Assembly: GCA_003427395.1 (NCBI GenBank)
Contig: BFEA01000214.1
Span: forward strand, 1,042,077-1,068,537
DNA from: Chara braunii
Lineage: Eukaryota; Streptophyta; Charophyceae; Charales; Characeae
Reading direction: 5' to 3'
DNA length: 26,461 nucleotides
Of the stretch, positions 9,346-17,962 are shown piece by piece. The notes under the pieces are model-generated. The model saw nothing but the letters and a program-made list of their open reading frames with translations, did not search any database and was not told the DNA's origin. A program made the position numbers and the translations under genes. Positions within the stretch are counted from its first letter, which is position 1, and every line of letters starts with the position of its first letter.

Positions 9346-9761
9346 AGCAATTCTCAGGGGACTGGTTGGGAGTGAGAACGGGGGTTGGATTGCCTCTATC
9401 AGCTGGGACAGCAGGCCTACCGAGGAATGCCACTAGGAAGCGTTCAGAAAAGATTATCGTATTTGCTTCAAAGACTGGACATTGTGGGCCGTGAGATCCC
9501 GCTGTGCCCATCCACAGAATTTCCCGATCCCTACCCGCCCCACCAGTAGACATGCAATGGTATGGAGCAGATTGAGGAGCAAGGACGGAGCACACAGAAG
9601 AGGCCCAAAACGTACTCCATTTCAACATACCTAGTACTAACCCTGTGCAGTCAATCCCCTGGAAACAGGGCAATCAATGCTGGCCGACCTAATGATGTAT
9701 AGTGGGATCGGGTTGCTGGATATGTAATTACAGAAATCTTTTCTCTGTTAAACGGGACGCC
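9346..9761. other. LINE 3' flank, nothing recognised
   Basis: No stop-free frame with known motifs is visible. The stretch probably holds the 3' UTR of the first LINE. No poly-A tail is seen. Confidence 0.4.
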
Positions 9762-9812
9762 AAACCCGGTTTCCAGCAGGTGACGCTCCCCACCAATAGA
9801 TGGAGCCTCTCC
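9762..9812 (+). repeat. SINE-like dispersed repeat, copy 1
   Basis: Starts GGGACGCCAAACCCGG, includes TTTCCAGCAGGTGACGCTCC and ends CCACCAATAGATGGAGCC. It matches the segments at 12198-12252 (reverse strand) and 21812-21866 at roughly 75-80%. It is the most diverged of the three and lacks a poly-A tail. Confidence 0.7.
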
Positions 9813-9852
9813 GATAATACTAAAGGTGTCTGCTCTAGTATTTTTTTTCCCC

Positions 9853-10005
9853 AAAACCACCAGTACTTGGCCCAGCGATTGCGGGAAAAATTAGAGTAGA
9901 AACGTTTCTAATCGGATGAATTTGGGCACTCCTGTAGTGGCCCGTACGTTTCCTAAAATTGTGGCTTGTTAACCGGAACCACTTTAGGAAGTACTGGTGG
10001 TTTAA
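9853..10005. repeat. 153-bp element with short inverted ends
   Basis: AAAACCACCAGTACTT at 9853-9868 is inverted as AAGTACTGGTGGTTTAA at 9989-10005 (14-15 bp matching). The interior has a small palindrome, AGAAACGTTTCT. The size and inverted ends resemble a MITE, but no target duplication is evident. The same end motif also occurs alone at 1372-1388. Confidence 0.55.
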
Positions 10006-10109
10006 ACCAAAACAAAAACAGGCAACAGAAAAAACGAAAAAACATAAAATTTGGCCCGCAAACCCTGATTTCAGTTTTGGACCTGTTAGTCGGGAGCTGA
10101 AAGTGGGGG

Positions 10110-10585
10110 TCTCCGTCCAGAGACGGCAGCGCTCTGCGTCGGCAACGAGGTGTGGGATTCGGGGTGTGGGGAGGAACGATGTCTTCTTCCTCAATCCCTA
10201 GGTTCGGGCATCGCCCTCAGCTCCGACAACGGACTGTGTCTCCCTGTGGAATACAAGGGAGCAGGGCGATTCCGGTTTCTCCTACAACAGAATCTACAAG
10301 AGTCAAGTAACGAAACTCATTGTAGTGTGAACACGATGAAGGGAGAGAGAGTCTAGTATGGGACAGCGGGCACATCCAACAACAGCACCTGCAGAGGCAG
10401 TGGGTGGGCAGTCGGTGGTGGTGGGACTGGTGTTGGGAGGAGCACGTGAGGAGCACATGAGAACTACTGTTGACTATCTCACCTGGGAGCGTGAGGACCT
10501 GAAGCTCGACAGGCGGTGCCACCAATGGGAGTGGGAGTTCCTCTGGTGGTGGTGGGAGTGTCTCCGCCGGAATCAAGGGCGCTGA
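10110..10585 (+). repeat. Diverged direct repeat, unit 1 (coding-like)
   Basis: Aligned with 10738-11240 at perhaps 70-75%, sharing blocks such as GGCGCTCTG/CAGCGCTCTG, GGAATAC(A/T)CAAGG with GGAGCAGGG, GAAGGGAGAGAG and the last 90 bases. One frame reads REEHMRTTVDYLTWERED and then CHQWEWEFLWWWWECLRR, a charged and Trp-rich segment with heptad-like spacing. It may be a piece of a transposon-encoded protein; I do not recognise the family. Unit 2 preserves the Trp/Glu pattern but has frameshifts. Confidence 0.7.
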
Positions 10586-10737
10586 GCATTAACCAAGACA
10601 TTCTCTTGCACAAAATATTTAGAGTGCATTAACCTAGCCATATTCTTTTCTAAACTCCTTATGAGTGTTTTTTTTCATGACGGATAATGTTTGGAAAATT
10701 TCGAAAGGGGCGCGGAGGGGGACAGTGCTGCGCTACC

Positions 10738-11240
10738 GATGGTATCGTCGTTCGGAGACGGTGGCGCTCTGTGACGGCAGCAGGACGCGGGATTCGGTGT
10801 GTGGGAGCGGAGCTATAGAGTACTCCGTACTCTCTATGTTCGGCCATCACCCTCAGCCTCGACAAAGGGCTGCGCCTCTTTGTGGAATATCAAGGAGCAG
10901 GGTGTTTTCCCGTCCCTCCTACAACCTTCAACCTCCACAATTCAAGTGTTATCTACTGTTGTATTATGCCTATTTATGGATTAAATACATTGCAAACTGC
11001 ACGAAGAAGGGAGAGAGGCTCTAGTGCTTGGCGAACGGTCAGTAAGACGGCAACACCAAAAGGAGCAGTGAGAGGGCAACTGGCAGCGGTGGGACTGTTA
11101 TTCGGAGGAGCATGTACGGAATACTAACGACTATCTCAATCGGGAGCGTGAAGACGTGACCTGGAGCTTTACAAGCGCTGCGCCACCTTTGGGAGTGGGA
11201 GATCCTCTGGCGGCGGTGGGAGCGTTTCCAGTAGTGCAAA
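10738..11240 (+). repeat. Diverged direct repeat, unit 2
   Basis: Second copy of the unit at 10110-10585, about 640 bases downstream. The matching frame gives EEHVRNTNDYLNREREDV and, after a frameshift, LRHLWEWEILWRRWERFQ. The Trp/Glu/Arg pattern survives despite substitutions, which suggests both units derive from a coding sequence. Both are broken by stops. Confidence 0.7.
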
Positions 11241-11269
11241 GGGCACGGGCTGTACGGTTGACTGGGTGA

Positions 11270-11449
11270 AACTGCATCACTATACATGGAGACACGCATA
11301 CGTTAGTTATATCGACTACTCTTATTTTTTTAAATTTACCTCAAATTTGAAATTTCGTTCCATTTTCTTCTCCATGATTTTGGAGTTACTCTGTCCTTGG
11401 TCTTATTCTTGGGTGTTTTTAGTCGTTTCCAGGTCTACCTTCATAAGTT
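11270..11449. other. AT-rich spacer
   Basis: T-rich sequence with no repeat or gene I can support. Confidence 0.4.
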
Positions 11450-11934
11450 TCAGTTGTCAGTGAAATTTCGTTTGACATAGTATAAGTACTCGGTTTGTAA
11501 GCGATAACAACGTATTTTTTCATGTTTTAGGGTCTCCTCCCTCCTCTTAGTGGCAATTATAACGTTGGGAATATCGGTGCCGTTGGTGTGTGACTTGGGA
11601 GTGCATTCCATAGCTTGCGTTCTCTGCAGGTGACCGAGGTAGTGAGCCAAATCCAAGCCTCTTTTTATTTCGGATTTCAGCATGACTCTCATATGAGCTA
11701 GAAGTTGGAAGTGGGCTTACTACATTTCTTACATTTCGTATCTGACGGGATTTATAGGCCAGATTCCTGCTCCCCTCTATCTTTGGCTGTAGCGTGCACT
11801 TTAGCACACGCCTCTTGCTTGTAAGAAAGGGAAGAACCCAGGGCGGCGAACTTAGCCGGTAGCTTGAATTTGTCTACTTGGTTGATTTCGGTCCGGTCGT
11901 AGACTTGATTGGTAACCCAATGCCTTTGTTTCAC
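11450..11934 (-). pseudogene. Possible decayed coding remnant, unknown
   Basis: On the minus strand an open stretch 11934-11752 reads as a charged, non-repetitive peptide (DRTEINQVDKFKLPAKFAALG, then SYKQEACAKVHATAKDRGE). Directly after its stop, in the same direction, DTKCKKCSKP gives a CxxC pair. Further pieces (RGLDLAHYLGHLQRTQAME, 11692-11450) continue in another frame. The composition looks protein-like rather than random, but I do not recognise the family and the frames are interrupted. It could equally be chance open reading in decayed DNA. Confidence 0.3.
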
Positions 11935-12102
11935 TCATACTGGGGTTCTTTAATGCTATCTCTAGAGCATGCTCCTTGCGTTAGTTCTGGTCCGTTTTGC
12001 TTGGCAGTTTGGGGTTTGTCCGTAGTAGGCAATGGAACTACTGGGGGTAGTGGGAGACCTACTTGTAGTTGTGGCAACGTTACTGAGCTACTGCACGACG
12101 AT

Positions 12103-12184
12103 TTTTTTTTTTTTTTTTTTTTTTTTNNNNNNNNNNNNNNNNNNNNNNNNNNNNNNNNNNNNNNNNNNNTTTTTTTTTTTTTTT
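12103..12184. other. Poly-T tract with a 43-base assembly gap
   Basis: A run of T begins at about 12103, is interrupted by Ns at 12127-12169, and continues to 12184. On the minus strand it is a long poly-A immediately 3' of SINE-like copy 2, so it is best read as that copy's retroposon tail. The assembler probably could not span the homopolymer, and its true length is unknown. Confidence 0.85.
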
Positions 12185-12281
12185 TTTTTTTTTTAAGACA
12201 TGCTCCAATCTATTCGTGGGGAGCAGCATGTGCTGGGAATCAGGCCCAGTGTCCCACATGTTTTTTTTTTTTTTTTTTTTA
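12185..12281 (-). repeat. SINE-like dispersed repeat, copy 2, with poly-A
   Basis: Read on the minus strand: ACACTGGGCCTGATTCCCAG, then CACATGCTGCTCCCCACGAA and TAGATTGGAGCATGTCTT, then the long poly-A of 12184-12103. A second A-run lies on its 5' side (12261-12281), so the copy may be a 5'-truncated insertion next to, or into, another tail. GATTCCCAGCA is weakly like a tRNA-derived B box; I see no convincing A box. Confidence 0.75.
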
Positions 12282-12379
12282 TAGGAAAAACGTGGATAAT
12301 TGTTGACCTATTGCTAGGCTACTCAAGCAGCAATTACCACAAAAGTCCTTCGAATGCTCAGAACCCCTGGACACCCCGA

Positions 12380-13330
12380 CAAAACACTCTAAAATTCTCT
12401 AACACTGTCTAATTCCCTGCCAAACTCTCCCAGGCCTCATGCCCTCACCCTGCTAGGTTACAGGGAAACACGACTCACCCCAACTCCAGCTAACGTCGTC
12501 TCCACAACAACCCTTGGTTTTCCCTTGGAATGCCCTGCCCAAGGTATCCCTAGATCTCTCTACCAGGCCTCACGCTCCTGCTATCAACAGGTTACAGGGC
12601 AACCCCCCAGCACCGGGCCAGCGTCGTTCTGGCATCGAAAAACCACAGGTCCATGAATATAACAACATCAAAGATGCCTAAAATAAGTTGCAAGGAGTAC
12701 CCAAAATCCTAAGACATTCTCAAGGGTCTTTTTTCGAGAAAAATTGAGAAAATGTTTTTAAGAAGACCTCCCCCTGCCAACATTGATTGCCCCGGAACCA
12801 AAGGGTTAACTGAACAGGGACACCCTTTGATGATAGGTTTTTTTTTGAGAAAAATCTGAGAACAACTTGCACCAAGTACTAATGAAGACAGCCTCGAAGG
12901 GGCTGATAGAAGAAAATGGACATCTATACAGTACTAAATGCAAAGGACCCTTTTTTTTTTTGGAAGAACATTCAGATCGAGAAATACCTGCCTTAGAGCC
13001 TTTCAGTAGCCCACCCCTACCTGCCTCATCCCTATATCCCGATACTTAGTCTCTACTAGGCCTCACGCCCCCAATTGCTAGGTTAGAGTGGCACGACCCA
13101 CCCCAGAAGACTCCCACTTGCTAGGTTACAGGGCAAAACGACCCGCCCCGGCTTCGACCAGCGTCAACTAAATACCAGCTTACCAAAGGACACTAGAGTG
13201 CCTTCCACCCTCGACAACTCCCCAGATCTCTCTACCAGGTCTCTTGCCTTCGTACAACTCGAGTTACAGGGCAGCGCGACCAAGCCCTAACACCGACCAG
13301 CATCGTTCTGGCCTCGCCCATTAGCAATCC
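12380..13330. repeat. Cluster of C-rich repeats (CAGGCCTCAYGCCC / GTTACAGGG family)
   Basis: Related blocks recur: AGATCTCTCTACCAGGCCTC at about 12553 and, slightly changed, at about 13225; GTTACAGGG near 12458, 12590, 13122 and 13265; and GCCAGCGTCGTTCTGGC-type endings at about 12613 and 13300. Further copies lie at 21088-21290. No protein is readable. The stretch looks like several degenerate copies of one non-coding repeat in the same orientation, with poly-T runs near 12840 and 12950. Confidence 0.75.
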
Positions 13331-13460
13331 CACGGGGACCCAAGACTACAGCAGATACCAGACAAGCCACCAATCAGCACCATAATTGTCGTTCCGATCA
13401 TTCAGCTCCTTCAGGCATTTGTAGCAGATAGCCCATATAAAATCCCTCACAACCCTACTC

Positions 13461-13535
13461 CGACGAGTCTTACTACGATGAAGCCACCATCTTCACCGCT
13501 GCTGTACCCTATTACCACCCTGCAGGCTAGCCCCA
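13461..13535 (+). repeat. Dispersed repeat B, copy 1
   Basis: TCTTACTACGATGAAGCCAC, CATCTTCACCGCTGCTG and TACCCTATTACCACCCTGCA match, at about 75-80%, the reverse complements of 21391-21466 and 21565-21640. It is thus in inverted orientation relative to the copies near 21.5 kb. Confidence 0.75.
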
Positions 13536-14300
13536 TGGACCAATTTTATTTGAATTATATAAAATTTATTGAGTAGAATTTTGAATTATTCGTGATTTTT
13601 TTTAAATTATTGAATCAACTTCCGCAGAGCGCATTATCCTCCACCGTCACAACCACAGCCCCCTGACACCAGCGCCGACTTATAAAAAAAAAAATAATCA
13701 GAGAATTCAATCCCATTCAATAACATATTGAGAAATCAGGAAATCACTGTTAGAAGATTGAGAAAACTATATACCTGTTTTAGCGCCTACTATTCCACAA
13801 GAAGAGGGGAAGGGAGGGAAAAAACCACCCTCTCTCCCCATGGAAACTTCAGCGCCTATTCAACTCTCGATTGCATGTACAAGGCTCACAAGAACCAAAA
13901 CATATTACTCCTCTCCCCCCAAAAAACGACCCCTTGTCTGATAAATATCTCCGTGGGGAAGCGCCCCCTCACCTCCCAGCCCCAGTTCAAAACAAGCCCC
14001 TAAATACCACTCCTGCTCCCTCAGCTGCATACAGTACCCCATAAAGTATGCCCCGCAGAGCCGAAGATCCCCTTCCCTCCTGCCCCACCCCCTCCAAGTG
14101 AAACAACCATTCAACATCTTACCATGCTGGTATCAACACCCCTTGTCCTCTCTCCCCAACCGCCATAGCTGATCCGATCCAAGAATCAGCGTGGCCCAGA
14201 AAAGGACAAACCCTCAACACCGTCTTTCCCTCTTAAGGATCATACCACCTACCTTGTGTAACCCTCGCAGGGAGGGGCTCCAACCCTAAAGGAGATAATT
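13536..14300. other. AT-rich then C-rich non-coding DNA
   Basis: The stretch begins with an AT-rich part (13540-13760). A C-rich plus strand follows (13800-14280; runs such as CCCTTCCCTCCTGCCCCACC), distantly like the 399-bp tandem repeats at 21970-22730. A 91-codon open stretch at 13728-14003 has no recognised motif and I do not call it a gene. Confidence 0.45.
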
Positions 14301-14950
14301 CCATTCAGATTCAATAGCCACAAATAGATAGGAACAATTTCCAGCAAGAAATATAAAAAAAAATACGATAAAAAGTCAGAATCATGCATAGGAATGACTA
14401 TTGAGACATCAAAATGATTAGAATTTTGAAATCCATATTACCTACCTCATGAATTTAAGCATTGACACAAATCAAAAGATCAAACGAGATTGAGTTAAGA
14501 TTTGAAAATTACTTTTTAAGAAATCAGAGGTGACCAACCTCTGATTTGCGAATCTCATGCTAAGAGTATTGCCTAAGAAGTAATTCAATAGCCAAACATA
14601 CGACAATCGATACGGCTAATGATGTGAAATTCGAAAAATAGACCGACAAACTAGATCAAACAAAATAGCTCAAAATTAATCTTGATTTACTCTTGATTGT
14701 CATACCTCAGAATCATAATTATTTGTTATAATTTTGTTACATATCTAGAATTCAAGGTTAAAAAGACTAATAGGTATTGAACCAAACAAAAATATATAGG
14801 AATGACATCGTTAAGAGTCTCATCAAGGTCATCGCATAATCATCAATACAAAATGTGAAGAGGAAGAACACAGCTTACCCTCGACAATCCCTAAACGCAA
14901 CCCCCTCTCTCCAAACCTCAGTACCTCCTTCATCGACTCTCAAGCAACTC
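14301..14950. other. AT-rich intergenic DNA
   Basis: No gene or known repeat. The only clear structure is the perfect hairpin at 14521-14547. The Penelope-like element begins just after it, at 14951. Confidence 0.5.
14521..14547. repeat. Perfect 10-bp stem hairpin
   Basis: AAATCAGAGG (14521-14530) and CCTCTGATTT (14538-14547) are exact inverted copies around the 7-base loop TGACCAA. It has no obvious coding neighbour, so a terminator role cannot be claimed. Confidence 0.8.
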
Positions 14951-15227
14951 GGCGAAGGTGATTCTGGCATATTTTGGGGGCCCATTGTTGAAGGGTAGCC
15001 CTTGGCTTCGGGACTGACGAAGTATACTGGTATCCAGTAAGGGTCTTGACGTTTCGGGTACGACAAGGTCTGCATAGAATTTATGACTTTTTTTTGTCAT
15101 AGGTCCTGTATGGTTCTAAAGTAAGTTTAGTCTGGCCCAGGGGCCGTTCGGGCTATACTTTCTCCCGTGTGAAGTTCGGTCCTAGGTCGTAGGTGAGTAT
15201 TTAGGTTTGCAAACCACTGGAGTCATT

Positions 15228-15306
15228 TGAGCCAGCAAAAGACTCCTGAAGAGGTCCGGTGGCGGCCGACCGAAACGCGCCGAGTCACTTCGCCGATTTT
15301 GCTCGA
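15228..15306 (+). ncRNA. Hammerhead-ribozyme-like motif, upstream copy
   Basis: The core pieces of a type I hammerhead occur in order: CTGAAGA (15246-15252), a hairpin GGTC...GACC (15253-15271) as helix II, GAAA (15272-15275), a short helix III (AC.../...GT) and a GTC cleavage triplet (15284-15286). Outside, AGCAAAA (15234-15240) is exactly complementary to TTTTGCT (15297-15303) and could form distal helix I. The part of helix I next to the core does not pair well as read (C opposite A). A competing pairing, GACTC with GAGTC, is also possible. Penelope-like elements are known to carry hammerheads in their pseudo-LTRs, which supports the reading. Confidence 0.5.
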
Positions 15307-15392
15307 TAATATCAGAGGTCGGGTTTCATGTAGCGCTTGGGATAACACGATTATCTTTTGATGTACGTGGTATGCGGTGTCTTGCGGTTCGG

Positions 15393-15437
15393 GCTTCTTC
15401 TTCTTCTTCTTCTTCTTCTTCTTCTTCTTCTTCTTCT
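15393..15437. repeat. (CTT)n microsatellite in the upstream pseudo-LTR
   Basis: About 15 CTT units followed by a pyrimidine-rich tail to about 15505. The homologous place in the downstream pseudo-LTR has poly-T plus a shorter run, so the tract has changed since duplication. Confidence 0.95.
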
Positions 15438-15753
15438 TTTTCCTTTTTTTCCTCCTCCTCCTCGTGGTCTTCGGAATCTTTTTTTCTTTCTCTTTCTCTT
15501 CGTGTGCTTTTTCATCATTGGTCTTTATTCATGCTATATGTATGTTTTTGACCATTGATTCACACCGTAACCGCTGTAGCAATCGCACTATAGTAGAGTG
15601 GTTGTGAGAAGCGTGTATCGTAGACGACGTGGTTTTGTCCTTCTCTTTCTTTCGTGTCTTTCCTTCTCGTCTTCTCGTATTTTCACTTCTTTTGCTGTTC
15701 TTTGTCGTGTTAGATATACTGGTTCTTTTTCCTTTGCTTTTGACGAGTTTAAT

Positions 15754-15870
15754 ATGGCTAATCCAAATTCAAACTTTATTCTTGTTTGTAGATGTTATAC
15801 ATGCAATGACCCCGGCCACTTCCCCCTGGAGCATACGAGATCTGGGGGTAACGGAGGGTATAGGAACTAA
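15754..15870 (+). pseudogene. PLE ORF N-terminus: zinc knuckle
   Basis: The ATG at 15754 opens a frame starting MANPNSNFILVCRCYTCNDP and ending at 15870. It includes a zinc-knuckle-like motif, CYTC-NDPG-H-FPLE-H. The spacing C-x2-C-x4-H-x4 is that of a retroviral CCHC knuckle, with the last Cys replaced by His. Such knuckles bind nucleic acid. Reading then has to move to another frame, which holds a TAG at 15873-15875 and continues AALNGAPSSSSGQSNALV, so there is a frameshift near the end of this piece. The ATG is preferred over the upstream open frame because the residues before it come from pyrimidine-rich, Ser/Phe-rich non-coding sequence. Confidence 0.6.
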
Positions 15871-15875
15871 CCTAG

Positions 15876-16817
15876 GCTGCACTGAATGGTGCTCCGTCTT
15901 CGTCCTCAGGCCAGAGTAATGCGCTTGTCTCTGTCCGGACGTTAGGGCTTCTATCATTACTGGCTCCACCTTCCAACCAAGCGTCGACCTCTATGGTGAT
16001 TGTCCCTGCGGGTCCCCAAGCGCCTCGGCAGGGGTTCTGGAAGAGCAATCAAGAGCGCTTCAATGAGATATACACTTGGTGGAGTGCGGAGAACGAGGCG
16101 AGGGATGCAACTATGAGGGAACAACAACGTGAGAAGGAGGAGAGAGAAGAAAGGGAGAAAAATGAGAGAGAACGGAAAGACCGACGTAAGGAAATGGTAG
16201 AGTTCCATCAGGAGATGAGTGAGTTGTTGCGTCAGCAACTGAAAGATGTGTGTGCAGCCATCGTGGGTACTAAGAAGGATGGTCTAGATAAGGAAGATGA
16301 TGCGGCGCGATTACAGAGGGAGAATGAGGAATTCGAGAAAAATATAGAAACTAGACTTGAGAAACTTACCTTGGAGAACGAAGAGCTGAAGAAAAAGTTT
16401 GTGGCGAACTCACAAGTAACATACCCGAAATCGGGTTCGAAGAGACGGGTTGCAGTATTGGAAGTACAACCTACTCCGACGAGGCTGTATCAGGCGGTGG
16501 AACCGGCTAGCGAGGTCCATCGTTTGAGATCTGCGTACAAGAAGGTGCTGGAGGATAATGAGGCGATGTCTGAGAAAGTGCGCCTGCTCAAAGAACCGAA
16601 GATCAAGGCGCAAGTTGAGGCTGTTGAATTACGCAGGAAGTTGTCGGGCAAAGAGATGTCACATCCACCACGATCTAATCTTCGTTCGTCCTTCGAAGCC
16701 GCGACCCACAATGAGGAGATTCCTCCAGCCGTGCTCAAAGGAAACTCGGTCAGGAGACAAAGGGCGATCCAGAAGATCGTTTTTGAGAAGAAAGAGAGGA
16801 AATCACTACGGGGTTAA
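15876..16817 (+). pseudogene. PLE ORF: Ser-rich linker and charged coiled coil
   Basis: This is the longest open frame of the window (314 codons open, from 15876; its first ATG is at 15993). It starts Ser/Ala-rich, then QGFWKSNQERFNEIYTWW, then a Glu/Arg/Lys-rich segment (EREEREKNERERKDRRKEM) and a long heptad-like region (LTLENEELKKKF; HRLRSAYKKVLEDNEAM) predicted by eye to form coiled coils, ending with a basic tail (KKERKSLRG). From memory, predicted Chara braunii proteins share the order knuckle, SFWK-like motif, charged coiled coil. A role in binding element RNA or in self-association is likely but not shown. The TAA at 16815-16817 ends it, and the next part follows in another frame. Confidence 0.7.
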
Positions 16818-17959
16818 GAAAAAGGAATATCCAGAAATTATGTGCGGATGAAGGGGTACAGTTCGTTACAATCAAGCAAGCGGTCGATGAAATCGTGGAA
16901 AGAAGACTGGACAGAAAATTCGGTCAATCTGGGAACGGTGTGGATAACGGTGAAAAAGGTGAGGGTACAAGCCTTGGTTCTGACAAAGCCGGTGTTGAAG
17001 AGGATGCGAGAGGGTCTGAATCCTGGGAGATCTCCGACTCCTAGGATTTTTTTCCGAGCGTGAACTCTATTTGGCTTAACTTATCAAAATGTTCAGTTGT
17101 TCGAACGTCGTCTATCTTCCTCCGTAATGCTAACGTAGATTGTCTGTTTCGTTTACTTGTGCTGACCCTCGTATGCTCCAATTCTATTCGCTGGTTGACT
17201 AAGTTCCAGGATCATGTTAAAGACCTTTGTCAGGCCGGGTTTGATTTCCTTTCGTGTCCGGGTCCTCTGGTTTACGCTATCGTGTCCCCCTGGTGCAACC
17301 ATGTGTATATTGGGTTGGCGACGAGGGATTCACCTATGAGATGGAGGAAATATATCTATTGAAGTAAGGAGGGGACCCAATCGGATAGGCAACACAGACA
17401 GTACAGGTGCTTACGACGGGTTGGAATCGAGAAGTTTGTGGTTATTCCGCATTGTGTCTGTAGGGAAGAAGATGTGCTTCTTGTTGAAAACGCATTCATT
17501 CGTATCTATTCTCCCCACTTAATCTTTAGAGGCAGGAAACGAGTGGGAAGAAGAAGAAGGAAAGGAAAAAGGGAACGGGTGAGGGCCCGTAAGAATATGT
17601 CTATGGTTTCCAGCATTGACAATGGTAGGGATCAGAGCATGAACAATATGAAGGTGGCGAGTTTCTCTTCGTCTGACGGTCTGAACTCTGTTAGCCTTAT
17701 GTCTATTCTGACTAATTGTCATGAGCGGAAGATTCACAATGTCGAGATAAAATGTGAAGGGGGCGACATCCTGAGTGACGGGTGGAAATTGTTGAGGTGT
17801 TGCTTTGGATCTTCCGTGGTGAAATCTGAGTCGGGGACGAAAGAGCTGAAGAGGGTAAGGGTGTGGTTCCACACAAGGGCGGTCCTTCGTTTTATGAGTA
17901 TTAATCTATTTTGTTCTTCCTTGGCCTTTGGTGCTTCTACTTTCGAACCCCGTCAAGCG
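16814..17959 (+). pseudogene. PLE ORF: GIY-YIG endonuclease domain
   Basis: A single frame reads from about 16814 to 17962, interrupted only by TAG (17042-17044) and TGA (17360-17362). It begins with a helix-extended-helix-like segment (IQKLCADEGVQFVTIKQAV). About 100 codons on comes PGPLVYAIVSPWCNHVYIGL, then ATRDSPMRWRKYIY, GIEKFVVIPH and LLVENAFIRIYSPHLI. This matches GIY-YIG nucleases: VYAI for the GIY strand, VYIG for YIG, the Arg after it, and the metal-binding Glu in LVEN followed by an N/L-x-P segment. The nuclease would nick target DNA to prime reverse transcription. A strongly basic stretch (RGRKRVGRRRRKGKRERVR) follows. Its place before the RT is the notable feature. The two stops inactivate it. 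Confidence 0.85.
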
Positions 17960-17962
17960 TAG

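Larger units (their letters stand above)
14951..15555 (+). repeat. Upstream pseudo-LTR of the Penelope-like element
   Basis: Aligns along its whole length with 20223-20871 at about 85-90%, starting at GGCGAAGGTGATTCTGG and ending at GTATGTTTTTGACCAT. It lacks about 44 bases present in the downstream copy (after about 15335) and has a longer CTT run. The first bases include the TGA that ends the coding region in the downstream copy, which is what is expected if the upstream repeat is the tail of a former tandem element. In PLEs this repeat supplies the promoter (family knowledge). It contains the better-preserved hammerhead-like motif. Confidence 0.9.

Noticed and set aside
9853-10005. Tourist or Stowaway MITE assignment
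   Set aside because: The ends do not resemble the known starts of those families and no TA or TTA/TAA duplication brackets the segment.
14521-14547. Hairpin as a transcription terminator
   Set aside because: No adjacent gene, and the genome appears to be eukaryotic nuclear.
14875-15075. Minus-strand open frame also seen at 20054-20356
   Set aside because: The shared peptide arises because both lie in the two pseudo-LTRs. It runs antisense to the element and has no domain.
15358-15607. Poly-Leu, Phe and Ser-rich open frames near the CTT repeats (also 20524-20956)
   Set aside because: They are translations of microsatellite and pyrimidine tracts in the pseudo-LTRs.
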